A stretch of 64,000 nucleotides of DNA from Paenibacillus xerothermodurans (GCF_002220865.2 NZ_NHRJ02000002.1:62001-126000), one strand, 5' to 3'; shown: positions 1 through 9,369, numbered from the stretch's first letter. Numbers and translations: made by a program. Notes: a model not told the origin generated them from the letters alone.

Positions 1-583
1 CAGTCTAGCCATTGCTTTAGCCGCTAAGGATACGCTGGGAAACATTCTCGGAGGTATTGTGATTATCTTAGAAAAACCTTTCTCTAAGGGCGATTGGATT
101 ATGACGCCCAGCGCGGAAGGCATTGTCGAAGACATCACGTTCCGGAGTACCACAATTCGAACGTTCGCTGATTCTATCGTGACGGTGCCCAACGCCACCT
201 TGGCCGATCACGCAATCACCAACTGGAGCAAAATGGGAAAGAGGCGTATCTCCTTCACCCTGGGTGTGGCATTGAATACCGAGCGAGATCGGTTAGCCAA
301 TGCGGTTGAACGGCTGGAACTGATGTTAAATTTGCATGACAAAGTGGACCAGGACACCGTTCTGGTTAAATTCAACGAGTTTAATGAGAATCACTTAGGC
401 ATTCTCTTTTATTTTTTCACAAAGACGACCGTCTGGTCCGAACATCTGGCCGTGCACCAGGAAATAAATCTAGCAATATTGGAAATATTGGAGGAAGAAG
501 GGGTAGAGTTAGCCTATCATTCGCAGCGCATCTTGGTCGAAGAGGCCGGCTTCAACCAGGTCAAGCGTTACTCGCAGGTGTAA
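1..583 (+). CDS. MscS-family mechanosensitive channel, C-terminal part (5' end outside window)
   Basis: The frame is open from base 2 and the gene starts before the window. The first visible residues, ALAAKDTLGNILGG then IVIILEKPF, are the pore-lining helix and the start of the beta domain typical of small-conductance mechanosensitive channels. The rest forms the cytoplasmic vestibule (GIVEDITFRST, VTVPNATLAD). Such channels sit in the cytoplasmic membrane and release solutes on hypo-osmotic shock. The protein ends at residue GV..YSQV with TAA at 581-583. No T-rich terminator is obvious before the convergent gcvH. The family call is confident; which paralogue (YkuT- or YnaI-like) cannot be told from the fragment. 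Confidence 0.9.
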   Translation, partial: SLAIALAAKDTLGNILGGIVIILEKPFSKGDWIMTPSAEGIVEDITFRSTTIRTFADSIVTVPNATLADHAITNWSKMGKRRISFTLGVALNTERDRLANAVERLELMLNLHDKVDQDTVLVKFNEFNENHLGILFYFFTKTTVWSEHLAVHQEINLAILEILEEEGVELAYHSQRILVEEAGFNQVKRYSQV

Positions 584-729
584 GTTGCTTGGTGTAGAGA
601 GCAGCCCAGAGCCGATCTGGGCTGCCCAATAATTCCGCGGTGCCCGCCTCTTCACCGGAGCACACAAAGGCCCTCCGCGCCAGGCAGCCTTATCGTCACA
701 TCTTGGAAGCTCACGAAACTCCCCCTGCT

Positions 730-1128
730 TTACGGCTGTTCATCGATGTACGCCTGATATTGTTCACTGTCCATAAGGTTGGCAATCTCAGCCTGCGCCG
801 CCTCCGTACACTCGATCTCCACCATCCAGCCCAGGTGATAGGGTTGTTCATTGACTAGTTCCGGCTGATCAATCAGCACGGCGTTGACTTTCGTCACCGT
901 GCCCGACACAGGTGCGATCAGGTCGGACACTGTTTTCACGGATTCTATTGTGCCTATATTTTGTCCCGCATGTATTGCGGCTCCAACTTCGGGAAGTTCG
1001 ATGAAAACGACATCCCCTAGCTGGCACTGTGCAAAATCGCTGATACCCACGCGCACAGTCCGGGGATCCAGCATCTGCATCCACTCATGATCCTCGCTGT
1101 ACAACAGTCCCTCTCGCACTTCGCTCAT
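730..1128 (-). CDS. gcvH: Glycine cleavage system H protein
   Basis: This 132-residue lipoyl carrier shuttles the aminomethyl group between GcvP, GcvT and lipoamide dehydrogenase. The lipoylation site is Lys65 in the context IESVKTVSDL. Length and the DHEW...VGISDFAQ start of the domain match GcvH. I place the start at ATG 1128 because AGGAGGTGA lies 8 bases upstream; the frame is open for 36 more codons but has no such site. The gene is transcribed away from the gcvT-PA-PB operon and therefore lies outside the glycine riboswitch. Confidence 0.95.
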   Translation of the reverse strand: MSEVREGLLYSEDHEWMQMLDPRTVRVGISDFAQCQLGDVVFIELPEVGAAIHAGQNIGTIESVKTVSDLIAPVSGTVTKVNAVLIDQPELVNEQPYHLGWMVEIECTEAAQAEIANLMDSEQYQAYIDEQP

Positions 1129-1194
1129 ATTGATTTCACCTCCTAAGATCCGCATGAGCCAACCAGGAAAGCTGATGAGTGCAGCCGTGATTTT

Positions 1195-1224
1195 AGCATA
1201 AGTAAGGACAATCCTTTGCGTCAA
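1195..1224 (-). promoter_or_regulatory. Candidate gcvH promoter with internal inverted repeat
   Basis: On the minus strand TTGACG (1224-1219) is followed after 18 bases by TATGCT (1200-1195). The spacer holds the inverted repeat AAGGA-caa-TCCTT (1204-1216). The promoter call is a consensus match only; the repeat could be an operator. Confidence 0.45.
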
Positions 1225-1262
1225 TATGCCTAACATAACAGCTAAGTTGGCTCAAATGTCCA

Positions 1263-1292
1263 TTGACATATTTCCTTATTTTAGGAAATAAT
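1263..1292 (+). promoter_or_regulatory. Candidate gcvT operon promoter with internal inverted repeat
   Basis: TTGACA (1263-1268) and AATAAT (1287-1292) are 18 bases apart. The spacer contains a perfect 8-bp inverted repeat, TATTTCCT (1269-1276) and AGGAAATA (1283-1290), separated by TATTTT. Transcription from here would enter the glycine riboswitch about 35 bases downstream. Confidence 0.6.
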
Positions 1293-1330
1293 CATAAATA
1301 AACAACACAATACATTTAGTGAATGATGGC

Positions 1331-1513
1331 GATGAGAGAGATTACTTGACATTAAAGTAACGCCGAAGGGGTAAGCCGCCAGGTGAAACTCTCAGGCAAA
1401 AGGACCGTCGCCGGACACACCTCTGGAGAGTGCCCGTGCGGGCCGCCGAAGGAGCAACTCATGCTATCGTGGCATCAGGGAACTCTCAGGTACAAAGGAC
1501 AGAGGAAAGAAAC
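1331..1513 (+). ncRNA. Tandem glycine riboswitch (gcvT leader)
   Basis: Two consecutive aptamers show the conserved glycine-riboswitch signatures. The first runs from GAGAGA (about 1334) through CGCCGAAGGGG, CTCTCAGGCAAAAGGACC to CTCTGGAGAG (about 1428). The second has GCCGCCGAAGGAGCAACTC, then CTCTCAGGTACAAAGGAC and AGAGGAAAG (to about 1513). The short linker between them is typical of the cooperative tandem form. It lies directly before gcvT-gcvPA-gcvPB, the classic targets, and the 3' strand of aptamer 2 doubles as the 5' arm of the downstream terminator. Confidence 0.95.
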
Positions 1514-1564
1514 TGAGGATGCTGACACAAGGGCAACCGACTTCTTTCCTCTGTCCTTTTTATG
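1494..1564 (+). terminator. Riboswitch expression-platform terminator
   Basis: AAAGGACAGAGGAAAGAA (1494-1511) is perfectly complementary to 1542-1559, giving an 18-bp stem followed by a T-rich stretch. The 5' arm overlaps the closing part of aptamer 2. Glycine binding should hide that arm and allow read-through, which is an ON switch as known for gcvT leaders in Bacilli. Confidence 0.85.
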
Positions 1565-1608
1565 TTTTTCACAACCAACACTGTTAAACAAACGAGGTGA
1601 TTGCAGCT

Positions 1609-2709
1609 ATGGCTAACTTAAAGCGGACACCGCTGTTCCCGCTGTATGCCGGACATAATACCGTCCGGTGCATTGACTTCGGAGGTTGGGCACTTCCCGT
1701 GCAATTCAGCAGCATTCAAAAGGAACACGAGGCCGTTCGGCAGCGAGCAGGGTTGTTTGACGTATCGCACATGGGCGAAGTGCTGGTGACGGGCGTCTTC
1801 GCCGAGAAATATCTGCAGCAGCTGACCACCAACGACGTCGGCAAGCTGCAAGACGGCCGCGCGCAATACAGCCTCATGTGTTACCCTGACGGCGGAGTGG
1901 TTGACGACCTGTTGGTGTACCGTTTGACCGCAGACCAGTACATGCTTGTCATTAACGCGTCCAACATTGACAAGGATATTCAGTGGATGCGCCTTCACTT
2001 ACTGGGTGACGTGGAGCTTGAGAACATTTCCGATACAACCGCACTGCTGGCGATACAAGGCCCTCATGCGGAGACCATCTTGTCCACAGCGACCTCAGCC
2101 GCTATAAACGAGTTGAAAAGTTTTCGCTTCACACCGGATGCGGACGTGTTCGGCGTTAAGGCTCTGATTTCGCGCACCGGCTACACTGGAGAAGACGGAT
2201 TTGAAATCTATCTCCACGCGGATGACGCACCCGCGGTATGGGAGGGTCTGCTGGAAGCGGGGCAAGAGTACGGGCTGCTGCCAGCAGGTCTCGGAGCCCG
2301 CGATACACTGCGTTTCGAAGCTACACTGCCGCTGTATGGCCATGAGTTGTCCCCTGCTACTTCTCCGCTCGAAGCGGGTCTCGGATATTTCGTCAAACTG
2401 GAAAAGGAACGATTCATCGGGCGGGAGGTTCTGCTGACACAGCAGCGTGAGGGGTTGCGGCGGAAGCTGATCGGCATCGAGAGCATTGACCGGGGCATCC
2501 CCCGCTCACACTATCGTGTGTTCGCGGACGGCAGGTGCATCGGTGAAGTGACCTCGGGCACACAATCCCCCACGCTAAAAAGAAATCTTGGGCTGGCGCT
2601 CCTGGAATCGTCTTATTGTGATATTGATACGGAATTAGAGGTAGAGATACGCGGCAAACGGCTGAAAGCCCGCGTGGTGCCAACGCCATTCTACAAACGG
2701 CAAAGATGA
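1609..2709 (+). CDS. gcvT: Aminomethyltransferase (glycine cleavage T protein)
   Basis: This 366-residue T protein transfers the methylene group from aminomethyl-lipoyl-GcvH to tetrahydrofolate and releases ammonia. The N-terminal folate domain ([33 protein letters not shown]) and the C-terminal GcvT_C barrel ([21 protein letters not shown]) are intact. ATG 1609 is chosen because GAGGTGA ends 8 bases before it; a GTG at 1597 lies inside that site. It is the first gene behind the glycine riboswitch and is followed by gcvPA after 40 bases. Confidence 0.97.
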   Translation: MANLKRTPLFPLYAGHNTVRCIDFGGWALPVQFSSIQKEHEAVRQRAGLFDVSHMGEVLVTGVFAEKYLQQLTTNDVGKLQDGRAQYSLMCYPDGGVVDDLLVYRLTADQYMLVINASNIDKDIQWMRLHLLGDVELENISDTTALLAIQGPHAETILSTATSAAINELKSFRFTPDADVFGVKALISRTGYTGEDGFEIYLHADDAPAVWEGLLEAGQEYGLLPAGLGARDTLRFEATLPLYGHELSPATSPLEAGLGYFVKLEKERFIGREVLLTQQREGLRRKLIGIESIDRGIPRSHYRVFADGRCIGEVTSGTQSPTLKRNLGLALLESSYCDIDTELEVEIRGKRLKARVVPTPFYKRQR

Positions 2710-2749
2710 CCTGAGTGCTCAACCACTTTTTTTTAAGGAGATGATCTTC

Positions 2750-4102
2750 TTGCGGCATCGCTATCTACCGATGACTGAGCAGGATCAACAAGAAATGATG
2801 CGGGTGATCGGCGTGAGGTCGATCGACGAGCTGTTTGCCGACATTCCTTCTTCCGTCCGCTTCCAAGGCGCCTTGAATGTTTCGTCTGCGCTCGACGAGT
2901 CCGCCCTGCTTACTCATACTCGACAGCTGGCGGAGAGAAACGCGGATACCGATCACTATGTCAGTTTTTTGGGAGCCGGCATTTATGATCACCATATTCC
3001 TGTCGTCATCAATCACGTCATCTCCCGTTCTGAGTTTTATACGGCGTACACGCCTTATCAGCCGGAGATCAGCCAGGGCGAACTGCAGGCCATCTTCGAG
3101 TTTCAATCCTACATTTGCGAATTAACCGGCATGTCGGCAGCGAACGCCAGCATGTATGACGGAGGCACGGCGATGGCCGAAGCCGGTGCGCTCGCAAGTG
3201 GAGCCACTAAACGCAAACAGCTTATCGTATCCCGGGCGGTGCATCCGGAAGCAAGGCAAATATTGAGAACGACGGCTCGCGGGCTGGATCTCCAGGTGGT
3301 GGAAGTCGATTATACCGATGGAGTGACGGATCTGGAGCGATTGGCAGAGGCCGTATCCGATCAAACAGCCGCGGTCATCGTTCAATCACCGAATTTTTTC
3401 GGCTGCCTTGAGGAATTGAAAACGATCGGCGAAATCATCCATAAAGCTCACGGACTCCTGGTAGTCAGCACAAATCCTTTGTCGTTAGGGATCCTGGAAG
3501 CACCGGGGGCGCTTGGCGCGGACATTGTGGTCGGTGACGCCCAGCCTCTGGGTATCCCCTCTTCACTGGGCGGCCCCACCTGCGGATTTTTCGCCGTCGG
3601 TTCGCCCTGGATCCGCCGGATGCCCGGCCGTATTGTGGGCCAAACGGTCGACCGTGACGGCAAGCGCGGCTTCGTCCTGACGCTTCAAGCCCGTGAGCAG
3701 CATATTCGGCGGGAAAAGGCCACCTCCAATATATGCTCCAACCAAGCCCTCCTCGCACTGTGTGCCTCCGTGTATCTATCGGTGATAGGAAAGGCCGGTA
3801 TACAGGAGGTGGCCAAGAACAACGTGCATAAGGCTCATTATGCCGCGAACGCCCTGGAACGCGTGAACGGCGTCTCACTCACGTTTCGCCCTCCATTTTT
3901 CAATGAATTCGTCGTCAAATTGCCCGAACACTCCAATGTTCAGAGTATCAATCATGCCCTGCTGCATTCCGGGTTCATCGGCGGCTATGACATAGGAAAC
4001 GACTACCCTGAACTGCAGGGACAGCTGCTGATTGCGGTCACCGAGCGTAGAACCAAAGCACAAATCGACGAATTTGCCGACAGATTGGAGGCCCTGCTAT
4101 GA
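2750..4102 (+). CDS. gcvPA: Glycine dehydrogenase (decarboxylating) subunit 1
   Basis: This is the N-terminal half of the P protein in the split form found in Firmicutes and Archaea; with GcvPB it decarboxylates glycine using pyridoxal phosphate. It has 450 residues, close to the Bacillus subtilis protein. I start at TTG 2750 (MRHRYLPMT...), which aligns with the family N-terminus and has AAGGAG nine bases upstream. The ATG at 2741 abuts that site and is unlikely. The last four bases (ATGA) overlap gcvPB, indicating translational coupling. Confidence 0.95.
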   Translation: MRHRYLPMTEQDQQEMMRVIGVRSIDELFADIPSSVRFQGALNVSSALDESALLTHTRQLAERNADTDHYVSFLGAGIYDHHIPVVINHVISRSEFYTAYTPYQPEISQGELQAIFEFQSYICELTGMSAANASMYDGGTAMAEAGALASGATKRKQLIVSRAVHPEARQILRTTARGLDLQVVEVDYTDGVTDLERLAEAVSDQTAAVIVQSPNFFGCLEELKTIGEIIHKAHGLLVVSTNPLSLGILEAPGALGADIVVGDAQPLGIPSSLGGPTCGFFAVGSPWIRRMPGRIVGQTVDRDGKRGFVLTLQAREQHIRREKATSNICSNQALLALCASVYLSVIGKAGIQEVAKNNVHKAHYAANALERVNGVSLTFRPPFFNEFVVKLPEHSNVQSINHALLHSGFIGGYDIGNDYPELQGQLLIAVTERRTKAQIDEFADRLEALL

Positions 4103-5610
4103 GCAACAACGAGCTGGAACGGGTTAAACCTGCTGGCAATGATAACGTGAAACATGATCAACCACTTATATTTGAGATCAGCAAACCGGGCCGCATCGCT
4201 TATTCCTTGCCCGCATGCGACGTAGCGGCGCCCGACATCACGGAATGGATCCCTTCGCATCTGCTGAGAAGTCGTCCCGCACAGCTGCCGGAGGTGTATG
4301 AGGTAGATGTCATCCGACACTATACGGCACTATCGCGCCGCAATTTCGGCATAGATAACGGATTTTATCCACTAGGCTCCTGTACGATGAAATACAACCC
4401 CAAAATCAACGAAGATGTCGCGCGTTTCCCCGGCTTTGCGAAAATTCATCCATATCAGCCTGTGTCGTCCATCCAAGGAGCATTGGAGCTGCTGCACACG
4501 CTGCAGACCGACCTGGCTGAGATTACCGGAATGAGTAAAGTCACCCTGCAGCCGGCTGCCGGCGCCCACGGCGAGTGGACCGGACTGATGATGATCCGCG
4601 CGTATCACGAGAGCCGCGGCGAGCACCGCACCAAGGTGGTTGTCCCGGACTCTTCGCATGGTACGAATCCCGCAAGCGCAGCCATAGCCGGCTTTCAGAC
4701 CGTGACCATCAAATCGGATGCGAACGGTCTAGTGGATCTTGCAGAGCTCCGAAGGGCGGTCGGCCCGGATACAGCGGCGTTAATGCTCACCAATCCGAAC
4801 ACTCTCGGGCTGTTCGAGCAGCAAATCCTTGAAATCGCCGAGATCGTGCATCAAGCGGGAGGCCTCTTGTATTACGATGGCGCAAACTCCAACGCAATTA
4901 TGGGCATCGCACGCCCCGGCGACATGGGCTTTGACGTCGTGCATTTGAACCTTCACAAAACGATGAGCACACCGCACGGCGGCGGCGGCCCCGGCGCGGG
5001 CCCGGTTGGGGTGAAAAGCGCGCTTGTGCCTTTTCTGCCTTCACCGACCGTTGAGCGTGACGGGCATGGAACATACTATTTGGAGTATGATCACCCTCAA
5101 TCCATCGGCAGAGTGAAGTCCTTCCACGGAAACTTCGGCATATTGGTGCGGGCGTACACTTACATTCGCAGCTACGGTGCGGAAGGGCTCAGGCAGGTGT
5201 CCGAGTGCGCCGTCCTGAACGCAAACTACATGATGCGCAGACTGCAGCCATACTACGATGTTCCGTTCGAGCGAATCTGCAAGCACGAATTCGTCTTGTC
5301 CGGTAGAAGATTACAAAAATTCGGCGTGCACACATTGGATGCAGCCAAACGCCTTCTCGATTTCGGTTATCATCCGCCAACAATCTACTTCCCTCTTAAT
5401 GTGGAAGAATGCATTATGATTGAACCCACCGAAACGGAAAGCAAAGAAACGCTGGACGCTTTCATTGATACTATGATTCGTATCGCACAGGAAGCACAGC
5501 ATGAACCTGAACTGCTGCTGAATGCGCCTCACACGACCGTCGTCAAGCGATTGGATGAAACGCTAGCAGCTCGCAAGCCCGTTCTGCACTGTTCCTGTGG
5601 TTGGTCGTGA
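4099..5610 (+). CDS. gcvPB: Glycine dehydrogenase (decarboxylating) subunit 2
   Basis: This 503-residue C-terminal half of the split P protein carries the PLP-binding lysine, Lys287, in the motif [18 protein letters not shown]. Other family marks are [27 protein letters not shown] and a C-terminal [10 protein letters not shown] segment. It starts at ATG 4099 inside the end of gcvPA. It is the last gene of the riboswitch-controlled operon. Confidence 0.97.
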   Translation: MSNNELERVKPAGNDNVKHDQPLIFEISKPGRIAYSLPACDVAAPDITEWIPSHLLRSRPAQLPEVYEVDVIRHYTALSRRNFGIDNGFYPLGSCTMKYNPKINEDVARFPGFAKIHPYQPVSSIQGALELLHTLQTDLAEITGMSKVTLQPAAGAHGEWTGLMMIRAYHESRGEHRTKVVVPDSSHGTNPASAAIAGFQTVTIKSDANGLVDLAELRRAVGPDTAALMLTNPNTLGLFEQQILEIAEIVHQAGGLLYYDGANSNAIMGIARPGDMGFDVVHLNLHKTMSTPHGGGGPGAGPVGVKSALVPFLPSPTVERDGHGTYYLEYDHPQSIGRVKSFHGNFGILVRAYTYIRSYGAEGLRQVSECAVLNANYMMRRLQPYYDVPFERICKHEFVLSGRRLQKFGVHTLDAAKRLLDFGYHPPTIYFPLNVEECIMIEPTETESKETLDAFIDTMIRIAQEAQHEPELLLNAPHTTVVKRLDETLAARKPVLHCSCGWS

Positions 5611-5643
5611 GTATCGCCTCCTAAGTGAGCTCCTGCCGCAACC

Positions 5644-5662
5644 GCCGCCTATGCGGCTTTCT
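5644..5662 (+). terminator. Weak candidate terminator after gcvPB
   Basis: GCCGC-CTAT-GCGGC followed by TTTCT. The stem is only five base pairs and the T tract is short, so the call is tentative. Confidence 0.35.
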
Positions 5663-5703
5663 CCCACCATGGCTAGCGCATATTTCACGCTGCTCGTCTG
5701 CCG

Positions 5704-7119
5704 CTACTTCGCTGGAAATAGATCAATACTATCGATCTCGGCAAAATGTTCTTTATGCGTAATTCGGATTGTGTTAACTCCTTTGTTCAAATGTACTTTT
5801 GCTGTGGAAAGCCCCCAATTGTTCCAGCCGGAATAAGCTGTATAGAAATTGCTGCCGGCACCCCCGTTCACCGACAACGTATGAATTGCCCACGGTCGGC
5901 CGGTGGTGCCGTTGCCGGTGCGAGCACCCACAATATAGTCGCCGGCATGTTGCGCGTACACTTGGAACTCCACATAGCTGTCAGCATGATCGATGTATCC
6001 CACCTTTTTACCGCCGGAAGCGCTTACTTCTGCTGCCGTTTGAGGACCATTGACCAGTGCTGCAGCTTCAGCCTCATAACGGTAGTGCGGTTTCTCCCCG
6101 GATGGCAGCGGAATCGGCGCGTTCGGGTTCACTGGAGCGCCCAAATGTGGGGTATCGTCTGTGTTCCAGGTAAATTGCTGTGCTCTAATATTTCTCGTCC
6201 ACCCGGCGCCCTGCCATCTCGCCGTATGATAAATGATCCAATCTTCTTCTCCATCTTTAGACTTGGTAAAGCTGTGATGTCCCGGGCCATGAACGCCATT
6301 GGCAGTGGCGAAAATAGGCTTGTCTCTCTTTGTCCAAGAGGCGGAGTCAGTGAGATCGTCTGTAATGTCGGCTGTAATTAGACCCAGACAGTACGTGTCG
6401 GTCCAGCTGCCGCTGGCGGAATACACCAAGCTGATCGTGCCGTTACGAATGATGACCTGTGGGCCCTCATTCACTTGGGGGCTCGTATTCGTCTCCCACG
6501 CATAGGTAGGTGTAGCGATCATGCTGCGCTCTGAGCTGATGGTCCACGGATTGCTCATCTTCGCGATGTAAATATTCTGCTTGACGTTCGTCGTACCTTC
6601 CCATCCCGACCAGAGAAAATAGCGCTGTTTACCGACCTCCAGCACGGTGCCGTCGATCGCCCAGCGTTCCGTCGAATCACTGATGTTGCCCTTGAAGGTC
6701 CATTGTCCTTCGAACGGATCCTCGCTTGCATTCTCAAGCACATACATGCGGTGATTTTCGTTACGTCCGTCATCGGCGGCAAAATAGATGTACCACTTAC
6801 CGTCTAAGAAGTGCAGTTCTGGAGCCCATATGTTTTTGCTGTACATACCTTCCGACGGCGGCGTCCAAACGGTCTTACTGTCACCTGCATCGAGTCCGCT
6901 TATCGTTCTGGAACGCCAAATCGTTACGTCTCCGCCCGTTGTCTTCGTGAAGTAGTACCAACCGTTGTTGTGCTTATACATCCAGGGATCTGCGCCATCT
7001 TGCATAAGCACGTTGTAAAAATTGCGGACCGGCTTCAGCCCCGGCTTGTCGGCGTTCACCTGCGGTGCTAACATCATGGTCATCACAACACATAGCACAG
7101 ACATCAACATCCGTTTCAC
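5704..7119 (-). CDS. Secreted GH43 glycosidase with C-terminal CBM6/35-type module
   Basis: This 471-residue exported hydrolase is probably an alpha-L-arabinofuranosidase or arabinanase-type enzyme. Residues 1-23 are a signal peptide ending in QVNA. Residues 25-340 form a five-bladed propeller of the GH43 type, with the catalytic-base region QDGADPWMYKHNNGWYYF, WAPELHFLDGKWYIYFAADD and a general-acid region near INEGPQ. Residues 350-471 (YRYEAEAAALVNG...VGYIDHADSYVEF...) are a CBM6/CBM35-like beta-sandwich. It starts at GTG 7119 with AAGGAGTG seven bases upstream. It stands alone but fits the glycan-degrading genes at 30-53 kb. The exact substrate is not known. Confidence 0.85.
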   Translation of the reverse strand: MKRMLMSVLCVVMTMMLAPQVNADKPGLKPVRNFYNVLMQDGADPWMYKHNNGWYYFTKTTGGDVTIWRSRTISGLDAGDSKTVWTPPSEGMYSKNIWAPELHFLDGKWYIYFAADDGRNENHRMYVLENASEDPFEGQWTFKGNISDSTERWAIDGTVLEVGKQRYFLWSGWEGTTNVKQNIYIAKMSNPWTISSERSMIATPTYAWETNTSPQVNEGPQVIIRNGTISLVYSASGSWTDTYCLGLITADITDDLTDSASWTKRDKPIFATANGVHGPGHHSFTKSKDGEEDWIIYHTARWQGAGWTRNIRAQQFTWNTDDTPHLGAPVNPNAPIPLPSGEKPHYRYEAEAAALVNGPQTAAEVSASGGKKVGYIDHADSYVEFQVYAQHAGDYIVGARTGNGTTGRPWAIHTLSVNGGAGSNFYTAYSGWNNWGLSTAKVHLNKGVNTIRITHKEHFAEIDSIDLFPAK

Positions 7120-7402
7120 GAATAATCACTCCTTTTACGATTTTTTACTGTCAAATTCCGTGTGAACCATGCAAACTATCCGCCGTCGCTGCAAAAACCA
7201 TTCCGCGCCGGACGATGCGGCGACAAATCAGCGGACAAACACGGCCTACGGTCCGGCCTGCGGACCAACATGCGGTTGCACCTGCGGCACGATCTACGGA
7301 CAATCAACGGACCACCTGGTGCTGTATCACCCCCTTATCAATGATAGAATTCTGTGTCATTCAAATAATTCCTTTTTTGGGAGATTCAATTCCCTTCGGA
7401 AT
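7120..7402. other. Intergenic stretch without a recognisable gene
   Basis: About 280 bases lie between the GH43 start and the terminator at 7403. The minus strand carries the GH43 ribosome binding site. An open plus-strand frame (about 7169-7417) translates to a low-complexity Cys/Thr-rich peptide without a ribosome binding site; I do not regard it as a gene. Confidence 0.5.
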
Positions 7403-7429
7403 AAAAAAACAGCTTGATTTCTCAAGCTG
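7403..7429 (-). terminator. Rho-independent terminator of the 75-residue small gene
   Basis: Read on the minus strand: CAGCTTGA-gaaa-TCAAGCTG followed by seven T. It ends the gene at 7452-7679. Confidence 0.85.
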
Positions 7430-7451
7430 AACTTTGATGAGCCTCCGCGCA

Positions 7452-7679
7452 CTAACCAAACCTTTCGGGCAATGCCTTAATCATCTCCTCATACTGTAAC
7501 GCGATCGCTATTTCCAAGATATGCACGGGATTTCTGTGCGCATAGGCTAACAGCAATTCTCTGTTAAACTCCTCGTCATTCATTTTCAGACTTTTTTTTA
7601 TCAGTTCCATCATTGCCATCTGGTTTCTGGCATTTAACTGCTCAATCTTTTCCACAGCTAATTCAATCTCATGTTCCAT
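7452..7679 (-). CDS. Small helical hypothetical protein (75 aa)
   Basis: Not recognised. The product is 75 residues long, acidic and predicted fully alpha-helical, with heptad-like spacing (IELAVEKIEQLNARNQM). There is no signal peptide or membrane segment. It starts at ATG 7679 with GAGGTG seven bases upstream, and has its own clear terminator, which supports it being real. No functional context is offered by the neighbours. Confidence 0.65.
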   Translation of the reverse strand: MEHEIELAVEKIEQLNARNQMAMMELIKKSLKMNDEEFNRELLLAYAHRNPVHILEIAIALQYEEMIKALPERFG

Positions 7680-7958
7680 GATCGCACCTCTATTGTCTCG
7701 ACATTGTGATAGAAAAAACTACAAGGCAGACAGCTGCTGCCCGCCATAAAATATTAGTTCGTCCGCCGCTCTGTTTTTGTGGTTTATGAGCAAAATTTGT
7801 CTTTGGCAGCAGATTGCGTGAGTATTACTAGAATGGCTTGGCTCTCGGCAAAATGGCGCGTCAGTTGACGTCCAACGTAGTGGTGATGCAGGCGGTGCGC
7901 AAACTCAACTCTCGGTCTAAGGTTTCAAAAGGATTGCCCTTAGTGTAATTAACTGTTG
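7680..7958. other. Intergenic region upstream of Mn-catalase
   Basis: About 280 bases with no convincing reading frame. It should contain the promoters of the divergent small gene and of the catalase; no clear consensus pair was found. Confidence 0.4.
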
Positions 7959-7973
7959 ATCGACCTGGTCGAT
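7959..7973. promoter_or_regulatory. Inverted repeat in catalase leader
   Basis: ATCGACC-t-GGTCGAT is a perfect 7-bp inverted repeat lying 25 bases before the catalase start codon and just upstream of its ribosome binding site. It could be an operator or an mRNA hairpin. Confidence 0.4.
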
Positions 7974-7998
7974 ACAACTGTTTTCAGGAGGGACTGCA

Positions 7999-8898
7999 AT
8001 GTTCAAACGTATGGATGAAATTATGATCGAAATTCCAGAAGTGAATACGCCGGACCCTAATGCAGCGGCGGCTGTGCAGGAGCTGTTGGGCGGCAAATTC
8101 GGCGAGATGTCGACATTGAACAATTACCTCTTTCAATCTTTCAATTTTCGTGGAAAACACAAGTTGAAGCCATTTTATGATCTGGTGACTAGCATCACGG
8201 CGGAAGAACTGGGGCATGTCGAGCTTGTTGCGCATGCAGTGAATAAATGTATGATGGGATCCACCAGCTATGCAGAGCCCGATGCCACCCCGCTTAACCC
8301 GCTAAAAGATATGCGGCTGTCGTATCCGTTTCTTGCCGGAGCTCAAGGCTCGATGCCCATCGACTCCATGGGAAGACCCTGGAGTGGTGAATATGTTTTC
8401 AACAGCGGCAACCTGATTGAGGACCTGCTGCATAACTTTTTCTTAGAATGTGGAGCGCGGACGCACAAAATGAAAGTCTATGAAACCACCGACCATCCGG
8501 CTGCCCGGGAAGTCGTCGGCTTTTTGCTGGTGAGGGGCGGTGTGCATGTGGTCGCTTATGCAAAAGCGCTGGAAGTAGCCACTGGTGTGGACGTAACAAA
8601 GCTCGTTCCTATCCCGAAATTGAGCAATAAAGCATTCAACGAAGCTCGAAAATATGAGGAAAAAGGCGTTCACACCAAGCTGTACACTTGGAGCGACGAT
8701 GATTTCAACGAAGTAGTACAGATCTGGAAAGGCGCGCATCCTGAAGACGGTCAGCCTCTGGAAGTTATACAAGGGGTTCCGAAAGGAGTACCCATCCCGG
8801 AAGCACCAATGCTGGATGAGGAATTCGCGCCCGGTATTTCGGCGGAGGACTTCCTCGAGATCTCGAAGCGCCTCAAACAAGCCGCAAATGTAAGATAA
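7999..8898 (+). CDS. Manganese catalase
   Basis: This 299-residue non-haem catalase dismutates hydrogen peroxide at a di-manganese centre. The ligand set is present in the expected order and spacing: Glu36, Glu70, His73 (EELGHVE), Glu150 (NFFLE) and His183 (GVHV). The two four-helix-bundle halves and a C-terminal Pro-rich tail are complete. It starts at ATG 7999 with CAGGAGGG upstream. The gene is monocistronic, with its own terminator, and probably serves peroxide or spore-associated protection. Confidence 0.93.
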   Translation: MFKRMDEIMIEIPEVNTPDPNAAAAVQELLGGKFGEMSTLNNYLFQSFNFRGKHKLKPFYDLVTSITAEELGHVELVAHAVNKCMMGSTSYAEPDATPLNPLKDMRLSYPFLAGAQGSMPIDSMGRPWSGEYVFNSGNLIEDLLHNFFLECGARTHKMKVYETTDHPAAREVVGFLLVRGGVHVVAYAKALEVATGVDVTKLVPIPKLSNKAFNEARKYEEKGVHTKLYTWSDDDFNEVVQIWKGAHPEDGQPLEVIQGVPKGVPIPEAPMLDEEFAPGISAEDFLEISKRLKQAANVR

Positions 8899-8934
8899 CT
8901 TATGTACGTTCAGTAAACATATGAGCATACCGAG

Positions 8935-8964
8935 GAGGTTCAGCGCACGCTGAGCCTCTTTTTT
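8935..8964 (+). terminator. Terminator of Mn-catalase
   Basis: GAGGTTCAGC-gcac-GCTGAGCCTC (one G-T pair) followed by six T. Confidence 0.85.
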
Positions 8965-9119
8965 ATCGCGTGCCGATGCGGGCAGAGCCTATTTCCTCCG
9001 CACGCGTTTCCATAGCGGGCGAGAACATGTCTCCATATGGCATGAATTACCGGTTGCATACATGACTGATATTATGTAAACTATTAAATGTAGCCGGTGA
9101 CACCGAGAACCGTTAATAT

Positions 9120-9196
<77 letters not shown>

Positions 9197-9237
9197 ATAT
9201 TTAACTATACGTTCAACAATAACATTTTGCACCGTAT

Positions 9238-9310
9238 GGGTCCGTAGCTCAGTTGGCAGAGCAGTTGACTCTTAATCATCAGGTCGTGGGTTCGACCCCC
9301 ACCGGGCCCA
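9238..9310 (+). tRNA. tRNA-Lys (CTT)
   Basis: A 73-base cloverleaf with acceptor stem GGGTCCG/CGGGCCC, anticodon loop CTCTTAA (anticodon CTT) and T loop TTCGACC. CCA is not encoded. The anticodon stem GTTGA/TCATC contains one T-T mismatch (positions 28 and 42). It lies 41 bases after the initiator tRNA and both probably share a transcript ended by the next terminator. Confidence 0.93.
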
Positions 9311-9320
9311 TAAATACATG

Positions 9321-9354
9321 AAATCCCACCAGCATCGCTGGTGGGATTTTTTTT
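9321..9354 (+). terminator. Terminator of the tRNA pair
   Basis: AATCCCACCAGC-atc-GCTGGTGGGATT followed by an unbroken run of T. Confidence 0.93.
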
Positions 9355-9369
9355 GCCGCTTCTATTCGT

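Noticed and set aside
1383-1616. Open frame of 77 codons across the gcvT leader
   Set aside because: It translates riboswitch and terminator sequence and has no ribosome binding site.
7169-7417. Cys/Thr-rich frame of 82 codons
   Set aside because: Low complexity, no ribosome binding site, overlaps a terminator; not a credible gene.
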